Shown here: positions 1 through 10,013 of the stretch, piece after piece
Position numbering within the stretch: position 1 is the first letter of the stretch
Layout: each line of letters opens with the position of its first letter
DNA from: MPNP01 sp026709725
GTDB lineage: Bacteria > Pseudomonadota > Alphaproteobacteria > Rhodobacterales > Rhodobacteraceae
Direction of reading: 5' to 3'
DNA length: 64,000 nt
Assembly: GCA_965200805.1 (NCBI GenBank)
Contig: OZ241384.1
Coordinates: 3,038,001-3,102,000, forward strand
Notes under the pieces: model-generated
Databases searched by the model: none
Told to the model about the DNA's origin: nothing
What the model saw: only the letters and a program-made list of their open reading frames with translations
Made by a program: the position numbers and the translations under genes

Positions 1-451
1 CGAGGAGTTTGTCGGTTTCGACTGTCTGGCCGGCCCGGGCGACAAAGAGTGATCTGGAAAAAACATGCGCCGGTGCAAGGGCCTGCATCGCCGCCGCAAT
101 TGTTGTCAACAGGACGCACGGTTTTTCCGCAGGAAGCCTCCCCAGCAATGAGAGAGTTCTGATCCGCCTTGCTGCAATACGGGGGTTGGGCGAAATCCGA
201 CTGTAGGGCTGGCAGTCCCAGGGCGGAAATTCCAGGACACGAACAGAGGGCGCCAGGAACGAGATTGCCGTCGCAATCTCGGCGATTTTGGCTTCATCGC
301 GACAGATCCACAGCAAATGCTTGTGTTTGTTGGTATGGAGATCAAGCACCACATGGACATCAAACCCCTCAGGGACTCCCCGGAGTACATGCGGCGCGTT
401 CCCGTTGGCCGCAGGCCCGCTCTCGGCAGAGAAGACCATGTCAGTCTCCAT
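1..451 (-). CDS. mfd: Transcription-repair coupling factor Mfd, N-terminal part (cut by window edge)
   Basis: Mfd is a DNA translocase that removes stalled RNA polymerase and recruits UvrA for transcription-coupled repair. Only the first 150 codons are inside the window, and the frame is open to base 1. The family signature of the UvrB-like N-terminal domain is visible as VRVLEFPPWDCQPYSRISP around residues 74-92, followed by an ARRIRTLSLL helix and a LLTTIAAAMQAL segment. The start is the ATG at 451-449; no in-frame ATG is seen just upstream and the Shine-Dalgarno sequence is weak. It is divergent from the small gene at 696. The identification rests on the N-terminal domain alone. Confidence 0.85.
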   Translation of the reverse strand, partial: METDMVFSAESGPAANGNAPHVLRGVPEGFDVHVVLDLHTNKHKHLLWICRDEAKIAEIATAISFLAPSVRVLEFPPWDCQPYSRISPNPRIAARRIRTLSLLGRLPAEKPCVLLTTIAAAMQALAPAHVFSRSLFVARAGQTVETDKLL

Positions 452-695
452 TTGATTGCAGATTTTTGATTCGGGGAAATGCAGAATGGATCATCTGGAC
501 TCAGGGCCGTTGCGATTGATATGACAGAAGTTGATGCACAAAGGCAGAAGTCGGACCGGCGGGTTTGCAAGGCATGAATGATAATTTGCAGTCTTGCTCC
601 TGCCCATGACATCCACTGCCCTATCACATTGATGATCGGAGTGAAGCAGATTACACCTGAAGCCATCCTGCAGACTGAAAAATCGGGGGGAAATC
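452..695. other. Divergent intergenic region between mfd and the 696 gene
   Basis: These 244 bases separate two divergent starts and must hold the mfd promoter and that of the 696 gene. I see no clear sigma-70 boxes and no convincing coding frame. Confidence 0.4.
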
Positions 696-1070
696 ATGAA
701 CAGCGACGAAATTGCGGAGATTGCGGAACACTGGGCAGTCGCTCGATTCGGCATGGAAAGGGCCCCAACCGGTCAGTGGGGCCATGATGGCACCCTGCCA
801 GATGGCAGAACCCTGCAGGTCAAGTCAAAGAAATACGGGGCCCATAGCGAATCTGCGGCCTATGTTGATCTCTCCGAAGAGGTGATGAGATCTGCCGATT
901 CCCTGCTTGTTGTGTTTGTGGATTACGAAACCGGAGAAATCAGGGATCATATCGGACCGGTTCCTGTCGACGAGGTCAAAGACATCACCACGAAACGGAA
1001 ACGATATCGGGTAACGATGAACAGGCTTCGGAAGATCTCATCGGATAACGGCCGAGCCGGACGCGACTGA
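696..1070 (+). CDS. Hypothetical protein with a PD-(D/E)XK-nuclease-like core
   Basis: This 124-residue protein is preceded by a strong GGGGGG-type ribosome binding site 5-10 bases before the ATG. Residues 30-46 contain a GHDGTLPDGRTLQVKSKK hairpin, which resembles the D...(E/Q)xK core of restriction-like nuclease folds. It is followed by a LLVVFVDYETGEI strand and a basic C-terminal tail (TTKRKRYRVTMNRLRK). This suggests a small nuclease-fold protein of the kind often carried as an orphan next to mobile DNA, but no family was identified and the metal-binding set is incomplete by eye. It stands alone, divergent from mfd and upstream of hemB. Confidence 0.65.
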   Translation: MNSDEIAEIAEHWAVARFGMERAPTGQWGHDGTLPDGRTLQVKSKKYGAHSESAAYVDLSEEVMRSADSLLVVFVDYETGEIRDHIGPVPVDEVKDITTKRKRYRVTMNRLRKISSDNGRAGRD

Positions 1071-1321
1071 GCCGCAGTTGGGCATGCAGACGGTCATTGT
1101 GCATGAACCCGGAGGGCATCCCGGTTCTTCCGCGTGCCGTTCTTTGGGCCATGTTCCCGATTTTGGAATCATCGCCGGATTGGGTCCGGTTGGAGAAATG
1201 ACGAGGGAAGTGACATCATTGCGGGCAGGCATGTGAACGCCGGGGGTATGGGATGGCACCCCGACCGGGGCCGGATGATCAGGATGGCACGGGAGTCAAA
1301 ATATGATTTTTTCTGATTCTT
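1071..1321. other. Intergenic region upstream of hemB
   Basis: About 250 bases with only short unconvincing frames. An AT-rich stretch (ATATGATTTTTTCTG) lies just before the hemB GTG start. No terminator or RNA gene is seen. Confidence 0.3.
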
Positions 1322-2338
1322 GTGGCTAGCGAATCTTCGGTGAAATACCCTCATCCCAGCTATCCGGCATATCGGCCACGACGCCTGCGGCGGAATCCTG
1401 CCGTTCGTGCACTGGTGCGGGAAAATACCCTGACCACAGACGATTTGATCTGGCCGATCTTCCTGACTGACAGTTCGGACGAATCTGTTGATATCCCGAC
1501 AATGCCGGGCGTTCAGCGCTTCCCGATTTCCATGGCTCTCGAGCAGGTGTGCAGGGCATATGAGAGCGGTATCCGCTGCATCGCCCTGTTTCCGTATATT
1601 GAGGAGTCCGGCAAGAGTGCCGATTGCAGTCATGCGCTGGATCCGGAAAACCTTGTCAACCGTGCGACGCGCGCATTCAAAAGCGCCTGCCCGGAGATGT
1701 TGCTGATGACTGATGTGGCACTTGACGCCTACAACATTCATGGTCACGACGGTATCGTCATTGATGGAGCAGTCGACAATGATGCCACACTTGCCCGTCT
1801 CTGTGAGCAGGCTCAAATTCATGCCAAGTCCGGTGCTGACATCCTCGGACCGTCAGACATGATGGATGGCCGGATCAGCGCAATCCGGAGCACGCTTGAT
1901 GACGCCGGCTTTGTCAATACCATCATCCTGTCCTACGCAGCCAAGTTTGCCTCATGTCTCTATGGCCCCTTTCGAGATGCCATCAATTCAGCGGCGGCGC
2001 TTGTTGGTGACAAAAAAACCTATCAGCTGGACCCTGCCAATGCCGATGAGGCACTGCGCATGGTTGAACGGGACATTGCCGAAGGTGCGGACATGGTCAT
2101 GGTCAAGCCCGGACTTCCCTATCTTGATATCTGCCGGGCCGTGACCGATCAGTTTGCCGTTCCGACATTTGCCTACCAGACATCAGGCGAGTACACCATG
2201 ATCAGGCTTGCGATCGCTGAGGGAGTATTCAACCCTGATCAGATCATCCCTGAATCGCTCATGGCATTCAAGCGGGCCGGCTGCGATGGCATTCTGACCT
2301 ATTTTGCACCCGAGGCCGCACGATTGTTGAGGGGATAA
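1322..2338 (+). CDS. hemB: Delta-aminolevulinic acid dehydratase (porphobilinogen synthase)
   Basis: HemB condenses two 5-aminolevulinate molecules to porphobilinogen in cytoplasmic haem and cobalamin precursor synthesis. At 338 residues it is full length for the family. Both catalytic lysine regions are visible: SYAAKFAS (about residue 211) and MVMVKPGLPYLD (about residue 264). The N-terminal RPRRLRRNPAVRALVREN arm is typical. The zinc-type cysteine triad is replaced by ALDAYNIHGHDG, indicating the magnesium-type enzyme common in alphaproteobacteria. The start used is a GTG at 1322, since the family arm begins within a few residues of it and no ATG precedes it in frame. Porphyrin precursors also serve the cobalamin needed by NrdJ elsewhere in the window. 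Confidence 0.96.
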   Translation: MASESSVKYPHPSYPAYRPRRLRRNPAVRALVRENTLTTDDLIWPIFLTDSSDESVDIPTMPGVQRFPISMALEQVCRAYESGIRCIALFPYIEESGKSADCSHALDPENLVNRATRAFKSACPEMLLMTDVALDAYNIHGHDGIVIDGAVDNDATLARLCEQAQIHAKSGADILGPSDMMDGRISAIRSTLDDAGFVNTIILSYAAKFASCLYGPFRDAINSAAALVGDKKTYQLDPANADEALRMVERDIAEGADMVMVKPGLPYLDICRAVTDQFAVPTFAYQTSGEYTMIRLAIAEGVFNPDQIIPESLMAFKRAGCDGILTYFAPEAARLLRG

Positions 2339-2448
2339 CACGATACATCGCAATGGTTGGCAGCAATTTGGTGCTGCACATTCCTTTTGAATCGTGTATC
2401 AGACAGGGCTTATGACCATTGAGGGCCTGCCAGTCAGGGAGATTGCAC

Positions 2449-3087
2449 ATGCAACCCGATCGTCGCCATATGGTACTTGGAACCTTGTCATTCGCCGTCC
2501 TGGCCCATGCGTGTGGCAGTGTGGCCAATGAGGGAGATGGCGATACCGGCTCAGGAATCGACGGTGATCTCAGCCCTGAGGAGCAACGGCGGCTCCGTCG
2601 GGCCCGGCGCAACAAACGGGTCGAGATTGACCAGCAGATCGATTCGACGATCGCCTATATGCTTGATGCGATCCCCCGAACCGAAGACTACATTGCCCGA
2701 TCACTCGGCATGCTGGTCATACCAACAGTTACCAAGGTTGGTTTTTTTGTTGGCGGCTCGGGCGGCGAAGGGGGTCTGCGCATCAACGGCGAGACTGTCG
2801 GCTACTACTCTGCTGCCGAAGCAAGTCTCGGGCTGCAGGTCGGCGTTGGTCAGTATTCCCATGTCCTGTTTTTCATGACCGAAGCCGCACTCCACAAGTT
2901 CCGGACATCCCGCGGGTGGGCCCTTGGCACTGAAGTCGGTGGGGCCATGCTGACAGAATCAGATTTTGTGGGCACATCAACCATCACACGCAGGGCCGAG
3001 GTCATCGGGCTCAACTTTGGTGGTCAGGGCGCGATCGTTGGTGCCAGTGCCAGGGGGATGAAATACACCCGTCTTGAGGATTACTGA
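2449..3087 (+). CDS. SYLF/Ysc84-domain lipid-binding family protein, probably exported
   Basis: A 212-residue protein with a twin-arginine-like basic N-terminus (MQPDRRHMVLG), a short hydrophobic stretch and AHACGS, which could be a lipobox or a signal-peptidase I site. The rest fits the SYLF (Ysc84) domain: GMLVIPTVTKVGFFVGGSGGEGGL, an ASLGLQVGVGQYSHVLFFMTEAAL core and a C-terminal GVGASARGMKYTRLEDY-like end. The family is linked to lipid or membrane binding, but the bacterial role is not established. The start is the ATG at 2449 with an AGGGAGA ribosome site seven bases upstream; a longer TTG start at 2419 is possible but less likely. Confidence 0.8.
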   Translation: MQPDRRHMVLGTLSFAVLAHACGSVANEGDGDTGSGIDGDLSPEEQRRLRRARRNKRVEIDQQIDSTIAYMLDAIPRTEDYIARSLGMLVIPTVTKVGFFVGGSGGEGGLRINGETVGYYSAAEASLGLQVGVGQYSHVLFFMTEAALHKFRTSRGWALGTEVGGAMLTESDFVGTSTITRRAEVIGLNFGGQGAIVGASARGMKYTRLEDY

Positions 3088-3126
3088 GATTACTGAGATC
3101 CGGGTGCCCCTGCACATTCAACCCTG

Positions 3127-4011
3127 TCATTCACCTCTGTCGTCGAGTCTGCGCAGGCGTTCAATCAGACCTGATGTATCCCAGCGGCCGCCGCCCATGT
3201 TCTGGACATCACGATAGAACTGGTCAACGAGGGCTGTTATCGGCAGGCTGACCCCAATCTCATCGGCAGTTTGCAGGCAGATCCCCAGATCCTTGCGCAT
3301 CAGATCCACCGCAAAGCCGAAATCAAAGTCTCCGGCAAGCATGGATGCATAGCGGTTTTCCATTTGCCAGGACCCCGCCGCCCCCTGGCTGATCACCTCG
3401 ACAAGCGTCTCGCCGTCAAGGCCGGCCTCGACGGCAAAGTTGAGACCCTCAGCCAGACTCTGGATCAGACCGGCAATACAGATCTGGTTGACCATCTTGG
3501 CCAGTTGCCCCGAGGCGGTCGGACCGAGGCGGCGGCAGATGCGGGCATAAGATCCCATTACAGGTTCGGCGCGGTCGAAACTGCTGCCCCCGCCTCCACA
3601 CATAATTGAAAGAACACCGTTTTCCGCACCAGCCTGACCCCCTGAGACGGGTGCATCAACGTAACCGATTCCCCGCTCTTCCGCTGTCGCTGCCAGTTCA
3701 TAGGTAACCTGAGCCGAAACGGTTGAATGATCGACAAATACGGCACCGGCATCCATGCCCTGAAAGGCACCCTCCACACCGAGGCACACGGAACGCAAAT
3801 CATCATCATTGCCCACGCAGCACATCACGAACTCCGATTCATCTGCTGCCTTTGCAGGCGTCCCCGCACTGTGGCCACTGTAATCGTCAAGCCAGGCCTC
3901 GGCCCGGGCTGTGGTCCGATTGTAAACTGTCACTGAGTGCCCGCCCTGCGCAAGATGCCCGGCCATCGGGTACCCCATGACGCCCAGACCAAGAAATGCC
4001 ACCTTTGCCAT
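3127..4011 (-). CDS. NAD(P)-dependent beta-hydroxyacid dehydrogenase, 3-hydroxyisobutyrate dehydrogenase family
   Basis: At 294 residues this is a full-length beta-hydroxyacid dehydrogenase. The Rossmann motif FLGLGVMGYPMAGHL starts at residue 5, DAPVSGGQAGAENG matches the substrate-binding loop, and the catalytic-lysine helix appears as LAKMVNQICIAG. Likely substrates are 3-hydroxyisobutyrate or tartronate semialdehyde; sequence alone does not separate them. The start is the ATG at 4011-4009, because the conserved fold begins there and the 46 upstream codons are not family-like. It is divergent from the acylase gene at 4089 across 77 bases that must hold both promoters. Confidence 0.9.
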   Translation of the reverse strand: MAKVAFLGLGVMGYPMAGHLAQGGHSVTVYNRTTARAEAWLDDYSGHSAGTPAKAADESEFVMCCVGNDDDLRSVCLGVEGAFQGMDAGAVFVDHSTVSAQVTYELAATAEERGIGYVDAPVSGGQAGAENGVLSIMCGGGGSSFDRAEPVMGSYARICRRLGPTASGQLAKMVNQICIAGLIQSLAEGLNFAVEAGLDGETLVEVISQGAAGSWQMENRYASMLAGDFDFGFAVDLMRKDLGICLQTADEIGVSLPITALVDQFYRDVQNMGGGRWDTSGLIERLRRLDDRGE

Positions 4012-4088
4012 ATTCGTGCCTTGATTGATCACCGGTGGGGCGTTAACTGTCCCCTGTCCAAGCGGATTCCTAGAGTAACCCCTGCCCA

Positions 4089-6590
4089 ATGTCCAGACTG
4101 TTAAAACTGCTTGTTCGCCTGTCGCTTGTCGTGATCGGACTCTTCGCAATCCTGTCAGTCATTCTCATTGTTCTCATGAAAAGCTCACTCCCCGACTATG
4201 ATCGGTCTCACCGGGTGACGGGTATTGATGGGCCGGTCGAGATCATCCGCAACAATTACAATGTTCCGCACATCTTTGGCACAACGGATGCGGATGCCTA
4301 TTTCGGGCTTGGATTTGTGCATGCCCAGGACCGCCTCTGGCAGATGATCATAAACCGCCAGTTTGTCCAGGGCCGCCTTTCGGAAATCTTCGGTGCCCGC
4401 ACACTGAATGCCGACAAGCTCATGCACAATCTTGAACTCTACCCCCTCGCCAGGGAAACGCTCAAGCATCAGGACGCGTACACCCAGACAGCACTTGCGG
4501 CCTATGCGGCGGGCGTCAATGCATGGATGAATTATCTCCGTGACAAGCGCTTTGGCCGCGGTGCGCCCGAATTCTACCTGTTCGATGCCGAACTGCGTCC
4601 CTGGACCCCCGTTGACAGCCTCGCTCTTCTCAGTCTCAATGCCTTCGATCTCTCTCCACATCTCAATGAAGAGGTCCTCCGGCACCGCCTGATACAGCGG
4701 GTTCCGCTTGAGCGGGCCCGCGAGCTGCTCCCCATCGTCGGCGATCTTGACGCCGACATTCTCCCCCTGCAGACCGCAGCGGAGCCCGCACGCACGCACA
4801 GGACCCGGTCCGCCGCGCAACAGATGGCCAAATCCGCGGGCAATCCTGTCTCCTGGAATGGGATCAGGCAGGATTTGCCTGTCCGCAACCGACTTGGTGC
4901 CTCCAATGGCTGGGGAATCCTGCCACAAAATTCCTCGACCGGCGGGGCTTTGCTCGCAAATGATCCCCATCTCGGGTTCAGTGCTCCGTCCACATGGATG
5001 CTCGCCCGGCTTGAACTCAGCTCCGGCGGTATCATCGGCGCAACAGTCCCCGGCATCCCGCTGATTCTCCTCGGTCGTTCAGCCAAACTTGCCTGGGGAT
5101 TGACCTATTCGTATCTTGATGATCAGGATTTGTATTTTGAGAAACTGGATCCGACATCTTCAGACCGCTACCTGACACCAACCGGATACAAGGACTTTGA
5201 ACGCCGGGTTTCTGTCATTGCCGTCAAGGATGAGCAGCCCTACTCACATATCCAGTCCCGGACTGAAAACGGCCCGGTCCTTGATCCCTCGATTCTCAAT
5301 ATCGCCAACATTCTGCCGCGGGGGCATGTGGTCTCGCTCGCCTGGACCCAGTTTGATCCTGAAAACCGAACCATGAGCGGCGCCATGCAGCTCATGCGTG
5401 CAAAAACAATTGATGAGGCGATCCTCGCCGGTCGCGATATCCGGGCACCGTCCCTCAATCTCCTGCTTGCTGACCGCAACACCATTGCCATGCAGACCGT
5501 TGGCGCGGCCCCGGTCCGGCACGGGTTTCACGAAACCCAGGGGCAGTTGCCATCGGCCGGCTGGAAGTATCGCAACCGCTGGCAGGGTGAGTTTCCCTAT
5601 GAGCTGCTGCCCCGCAACCACAACCCTTATGAAGGGTTCATCCTCAACACCAACAATCGACTGCCGGCTGGCCGTTTTCCTGAGCATCTCAGCCATATCT
5701 GGGGCGACACGCTGCGCCATAAACGCCTTCGGGCCATTCTGGAAAACAACCCCGTCCAGTCCGTTGACAGCACCATCTCGGCCCAGACTGACAGCATCTC
5801 CCAGGCGGCACGTACCGTCGTTCCCATCATCGCACGCGATCTCTGGAGCACCATTACCGACATAACCGATGATCCCGTCATCAGGCGCCGCTCGGAAGCC
5901 CTGCGCCGCCTGAAGGCCTGGGTCGGGAGCATGGATGAATACAGTGCGGAACCCCTGATTTACACAGCGTGGCTTGATGCCCTGATGGCATTGATCATCA
6001 CCGATGAGCTCGGGGAGCTTGGGCAGGAGTTTCGCCGCCCCAATATTGAGTTTATCCAACGCGTTTTCCTTGATGTGGACGATGCCTGGATCTGGTGTGA
6101 CATCATCCAGACTGCCGAGATCGAAGATTGCGAAAACATTGCGGCCCTGGCCCTTGACCGGGCCCTGACACAGCTTGTTGCAATTCATGGCGCCGATATG
6201 GACGCATGGCGATGGGGGAATGTCCATCAGGCGGCCCATCGACACACCACCCTTGGCAATTCACCTGTTTTCACATGGTTCTTTGACATTCATCATCCCG
6301 TGTCGGGAGGTGATCACACCCTCAATCGCACAGCCATTGACTGGGATACCGACACCCCCTATCACTCAAGCGACGGGCCGGGATACCGCGGTGTTTATGA
6401 TATGGCCAATCCGGACAATTCCCGCTTCATCATCGCCACCGGCCAGTCGGGTCATTTCCTCTCCCGGCACTACAATGACCTCGGTCGCCTCTGGCGCATC
6501 GGCGAATACATCCCCATGTCACTTGACCTTGACACGGCCCGCCGCTCCGCAATCGGGACAACATTTCTCGAACCCTCCCTCGGCAATTAG
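4089..6590 (+). CDS. Penicillin acylase family (peptidase S45) amidohydrolase
   Basis: An 833-residue Ntn-hydrolase precursor. Residues 9-30 form a membrane anchor or uncleaved signal. The alpha-subunit hallmark IIRNNYNVPHIFG is near residue 53, with GLGFVHAQDRLWQM following. The self-cleavage site and nucleophile serine lie in RLGASNGWGILP (about residue 275), followed by LLANDPHLGFSAPSTW, which starts the beta subunit. The family acts in the periplasm on acyl amides such as beta-lactams and acyl-homoserine lactones; the substrate cannot be fixed here. The gene stands alone with a short divergent spacer upstream. Confidence 0.92.
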   Translation: MSRLLKLLVRLSLVVIGLFAILSVILIVLMKSSLPDYDRSHRVTGIDGPVEIIRNNYNVPHIFGTTDADAYFGLGFVHAQDRLWQMIINRQFVQGRLSEIFGARTLNADKLMHNLELYPLARETLKHQDAYTQTALAAYAAGVNAWMNYLRDKRFGRGAPEFYLFDAELRPWTPVDSLALLSLNAFDLSPHLNEEVLRHRLIQRVPLERARELLPIVGDLDADILPLQTAAEPARTHRTRSAAQQMAKSAGNPVSWNGIRQDLPVRNRLGASNGWGILPQNSSTGGALLANDPHLGFSAPSTWMLARLELSSGGIIGATVPGIPLILLGRSAKLAWGLTYSYLDDQDLYFEKLDPTSSDRYLTPTGYKDFERRVSVIAVKDEQPYSHIQSRTENGPVLDPSILNIANILPRGHVVSLAWTQFDPENRTMSGAMQLMRAKTIDEAILAGRDIRAPSLNLLLADRNTIAMQTVGAAPVRHGFHETQGQLPSAGWKYRNRWQGEFPYELLPRNHNPYEGFILNTNNRLPAGRFPEHLSHIWGDTLRHKRLRAILENNPVQSVDSTISAQTDSISQAARTVVPIIARDLWSTITDITDDPVIRRRSEALRRLKAWVGSMDEYSAEPLIYTAWLDALMALIITDELGELGQEFRRPNIEFIQRVFLDVDDAWIWCDIIQTAEIEDCENIAALALDRALTQLVAIHGADMDAWRWGNVHQAAHRHTTLGNSPVFTWFFDIHHPVSGGDHTLNRTAIDWDTDTPYHSSDGPGYRGVYDMANPDNSRFIIATGQSGHFLSRHYNDLGRLWRIGEYIPMSLDLDTARRSAIGTTFLEPSLGN

Positions 6591-7228
6591 GGCCCGTTGA
6601 TACGCACCTCCACTGATGCGATCCTCTACCCCAACGCACGCCCGAAACGGGCAGCCTGTCCAGGACGGGAGCAGACCCATGAACAGCGACAGGACCCTCC
6701 GCACAGACCGCATGCGGCAGTGCATCGAATCCCTCTGCCCGGACAAGATGGGCGACTCCGGCGGCACCGCCCGCGCCCGTCACTCCCCTATACCCGACAC
6801 TGCATCTTTGTTGGGGTCATCTGATTCGCACGCCGATCAGCACGCGACACGTCAGCACTGGGACGATTGCGTGGACTGGCGGGGCAGGATGACAGATCCT
6901 CCGTCGTTGCGCCTGCCAGACGATCAGGCAGTGCCCGGGCAAGGCCGTCCGCAAGCATACTGCGGATGGCGCTCCCGTACACAGTTTCCGGACCCTGCTT
7001 GATGATCCCGACGCCCTTACCCACAAGACGGTCGAGCCCTGTCTTGAGAAGATAAGACCCTTTCAGATGAGAACATGGCCGACGCCGTTGCAGGTCCGGG
7101 CCTTCGAGTTGCTCGGTCATTGATTGGCTTGGGACGGGGCGCATACGGTCCCGGCAGAACCCCTCCTGAAAAATAAGACATGTTCAGGATCACAGACTTG
7201 CGCTGATCGGACTTTGGAACTTCGGGCT
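6591..7228. other. Gene-poor stretch after the acylase
   Basis: About 640 bases. The frames present (for example 6616-7002 plus and 6788-7144 minus) show no recognisable domain and differ in composition from the neighbours. The stretch leads into recombinase and restriction-gene remnants, so it may be the edge of a decayed insertion. No RNA gene or clear repeat was seen. Confidence 0.3.
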
Positions 7229-7440
7229 AAGGATTGGCTTTCAGTCCCCGCGTCCGGATGAAGGGGTGGAGCGCGGGTCGGGTGACGCCGATAATCTTGG
7301 CGATGGCGCTTTTGGAGAGTCCCGGTTGAGGAACTTCAGGATTTCCTCCTCCTTGCCATCGAGACGTGAGGGCCGGGTGATCCTTTCGGTCGTCCCCAGC
7401 TTTTTCCGGCGGCCCGGGCGCGGGCCAGAACCAGGCGAAG
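7229..7440 (-). pseudogene. C-terminal remnant of a serine recombinase/resolvase, frameshifted
   Basis: Read on the minus strand, one frame gives GRRKKLGTTERITRPSRLDG followed by KEEEILKFLNR. After a one-base shift the next frame gives GLSKSAIAKIIGVTRPALHP, then a short tail and a TAG stop at 7229. Together this is the linker and DNA-binding helix-turn-helix tail of Hin/Tn3-resolvase-type serine recombinases. The shift falls in a CGGGACTC tract where one missing G would restore the frame. The catalytic N-terminal domain was not found upstream. It lies next to a truncated restriction gene, which suggests a decayed mobile element. Confidence 0.7.
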
Positions 7441-7645
7441 ACATCGACACCACACCTTCATTGGGATCAGCAGGTGCACGCGATATGAAACGCGCCCTTG
7501 GTCGCCTCTACAAGAGAGAGATTGCGGAACCGATCTGGGTGGCCAATCATTTCCGCGCCATTGCCGATATCGTGATGATGGATCAGATCACCCTGATGAG
7601 TCTTCACCGCATGCGGCCCAATGTGCCTACCTTTATTCGTCGGGT

Positions 7646-9781
7646 GACTGGGGCAAGGCGATCTTCTCACGCGATGTCCTCCTCGACATCATTGGTCGGT
7701 TCATGCACTCCGAGCAAACCGGCAAGCAGTGCGTAATGATTTTCCCGCGTTTCCAGCAACTCGCCGCAGTTCGGAAGTGTATTGCTGATGCAGGCACGCG
7801 TGGCCCTGGTTGTAACTATCTGATCCAGCACTCAGCCGGATCGGGGAAGTCGAATACCATCGGCTGGCTGGCTCACCAGGTGATCAACCTGCACGACGAC
7901 GGTGATAAGCCAGTCTTCAACACGGCAATCATTGTCACCGACCGCATTGTCCTCGACCGTCAACTGCAGGCCACAGTCTCGCAATTCGAACAGGACATGG
8001 GTGTCGTCAAAAAGATCGACGGGACATCCCGCCAGTTGAAGAAAGCCATTGAAACAGGGGTACGGATCATCGTTACTACGCTCCAGAAATTTTCGACCGA
8101 ACACCTCGAAACGATCAGGGGTCAGCAGCAGCGCCGGTTTGCGGTGATCATCGACGAGGCCCACAGCAGCCAGTCCGGCAAGGCGGCGCAATCCATGGCA
8201 CAGGCACTGACACGCGAGGCAGAGAGCAGTGACGATGTGGAAGATATCATCAGAGCGTATCAGGAGAGTCGTGGACCCCAGTCCAACATCAGCTTCTTCG
8301 CATTCACCGCAACCCCGAGGAACACGACGATGGAGCGTTTCGGCACGGTTGGGGCGGACGGTTTGCCATATCCTTTTCATACCTACTCAATGCGGCAGGC
8401 CATTGAGGAAGGGTTCATTCTTGATGTACTGCAGAACTGCATGATCTACAAAGCCTACTACGAGGTTGAGAAGGCTATCGAGGACGATCCGGAACTGAGC
8501 AGTCGCAAAGGTCAGCGCAGGATTGCCCGGTATGCATCCCTGCATCCCACCGCAATCGGGCAAAAGGTCGAGATAATCGTTGAACATTTTCGCCGCCACG
8601 TCATGAAGGAAATTGGGGATCTGGCAAAGGCGATGGTTGTCACGCAGGGCCGCGCGCATGCGGTTCGCTACTGTCTGGGGATCAGGAAATACATCGACGA
8701 GCAGGGATATGACAACCTGCGCGCACTGGTGGCGTTCTCCGGTGCTGTTGAAGTTGACGGGGTGACATACAGGGAACCCGATCTCACAGGATTCACTGAA
8801 CACGAACTTCCTGGCCGGTTCGATGGCGTAAAGCCGGATGGTGCGCCCCACCCCGATCAATATCAGATTCTCATCGTCGCCGAGAAATACCAGACCGGGT
8901 TTGACCAGCCGAAACTGTGCGCAATGTATGTGGACAGAAAACTTGCAGGTCTGCAGGCCGTACAAACACTCTCACGCCTGAATCGGATTGCACCACGGAA
9001 GAAGACCACCTTTGTGCTTGATTTTCAGAACTCGGTTGAGGACATTCAGGCTGCCTTTCGCCCCTATTATGAATCTGCCTCCATCGAAACTGCCACTGAT
9101 CCCAACCAGATCTACGAGTTGGAAAGCCGGGTGATGACGTTTGGCTATCTCGACAGGCAGGAGATTGAGCGATTTGCGACAAGGTTCTTCGGGGGCGATT
9201 TGACCGGGACTGACCGGGCCACGCTGCAGGGGCTGATCAAGCAGGCTGTTGATCGCTTCGGGATTGATGAAGAAGGCAGACAGGAGGAGTTTCGCCAGCT
9301 GTGCCGGAGCTATCTGCGGTTCTACAGTTTTATCGCACAGGTGATAGACCTTGGTGACACCAGCCTGGAAAAGCTGCATACGTATCTTGATTGGCTGGTT
9401 CGGATGTTGCCGGATCGGGATGTCCCTTCGGAGATCGAGATCACCGATGATATGCTGGGATTGCGGAAATTCAGGATCGAAGAAAGGGAACGGGGCAGTG
9501 CAACGCTGTTTCCGGGCAGTCATGAGGCGCTCACGGCAATCGAAGAATTCGGTGCCAACCCCTACACGGAAGATGAGCAGCGGGAACTGTCGGAAATTGT
9601 GAAGGCGTTCAACGAACGCCATGGCACGGACTTCACGGAAAGTGACATGATTCGGTTCGAGCAGGTCAACCGGGACATTCTGGATAAGGACCTCACGGAC
9701 ATGCTGCGCAAGAATCCACCCGATGTCGTATTCAACGCGTATTCGGAGGCGTTCTTTGCCGGTATCGTGCGAATGTTCTAG
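7646..9781 (+). pseudogene. hsdR: Type I restriction enzyme HsdR motor subunit, N-terminally truncated
   Basis: HsdR drives DNA translocation and cleavage in type I restriction. The open frame from the ATG at 7703 encodes 692 residues. It has Walker A HSAGSGKSNTIGWLAH (about residues 43-58), DEAH at 151-154, a motif III FFAFTATPR and a LIVAEKYQTGFDQPKL helicase segment. The HsdR-like frame begins at GDWGKAIFSRDVLLDII (7646). Full-length family members carry roughly 250-350 more N-terminal residues with the nuclease domain, which is absent here. No hsdM or hsdS gene is nearby. It is therefore probably inactive as a restriction enzyme. The upstream neighbour is a recombinase remnant. Confidence 0.85.
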
Positions 9782-9793
9782 TGGGACACCGAG

Positions 9794-9904
9794 ATGAAGA
9801 ATATCATCCTGCAGGATTCCGAGGTCCGAGAGCAAGCCACCCGGCATTTCTTCAGCAGGGCCATGAGAGAGGCCAGAGAGATGTCAACGGGGTGGGAACA
9901 ATGA
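9794..9904 (+). CDS. Possible 36-residue ORF downstream of hsdR remnant
   Basis: A short frame, MKNIILQDSEVREQATRHFF and onward to a TGA at 9902, lies 12 bases after the HsdR stop. The composition is protein-like (amphipathic, charged), and it may be the start of a truncated downstream gene of the former restriction cluster. No family was recognised. Confidence 0.25.
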   Translation: MKNIILQDSEVREQATRHFFSRAMREAREMSTGWEQ

Positions 9905-10013
9905 ACAAATGCTGCTATCCTTCAATCGACAGGAACGGGACGGAGGCAAGGGTCGCATCCATGCCAGCCACCCTGTTCTGCCCAAACGAAACCGAACTGG
10001 GGATCTGGACGTG

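Noticed and set aside
106..666. Minus-strand 186-residue frame
   Set aside because: It overlaps mfd in another frame; the true Mfd frame shows family motifs and this one does not.
1169..1822. Minus-strand 217-residue frame over hemB
   Set aside because: Antisense shadow of hemB with no recognisable domain.
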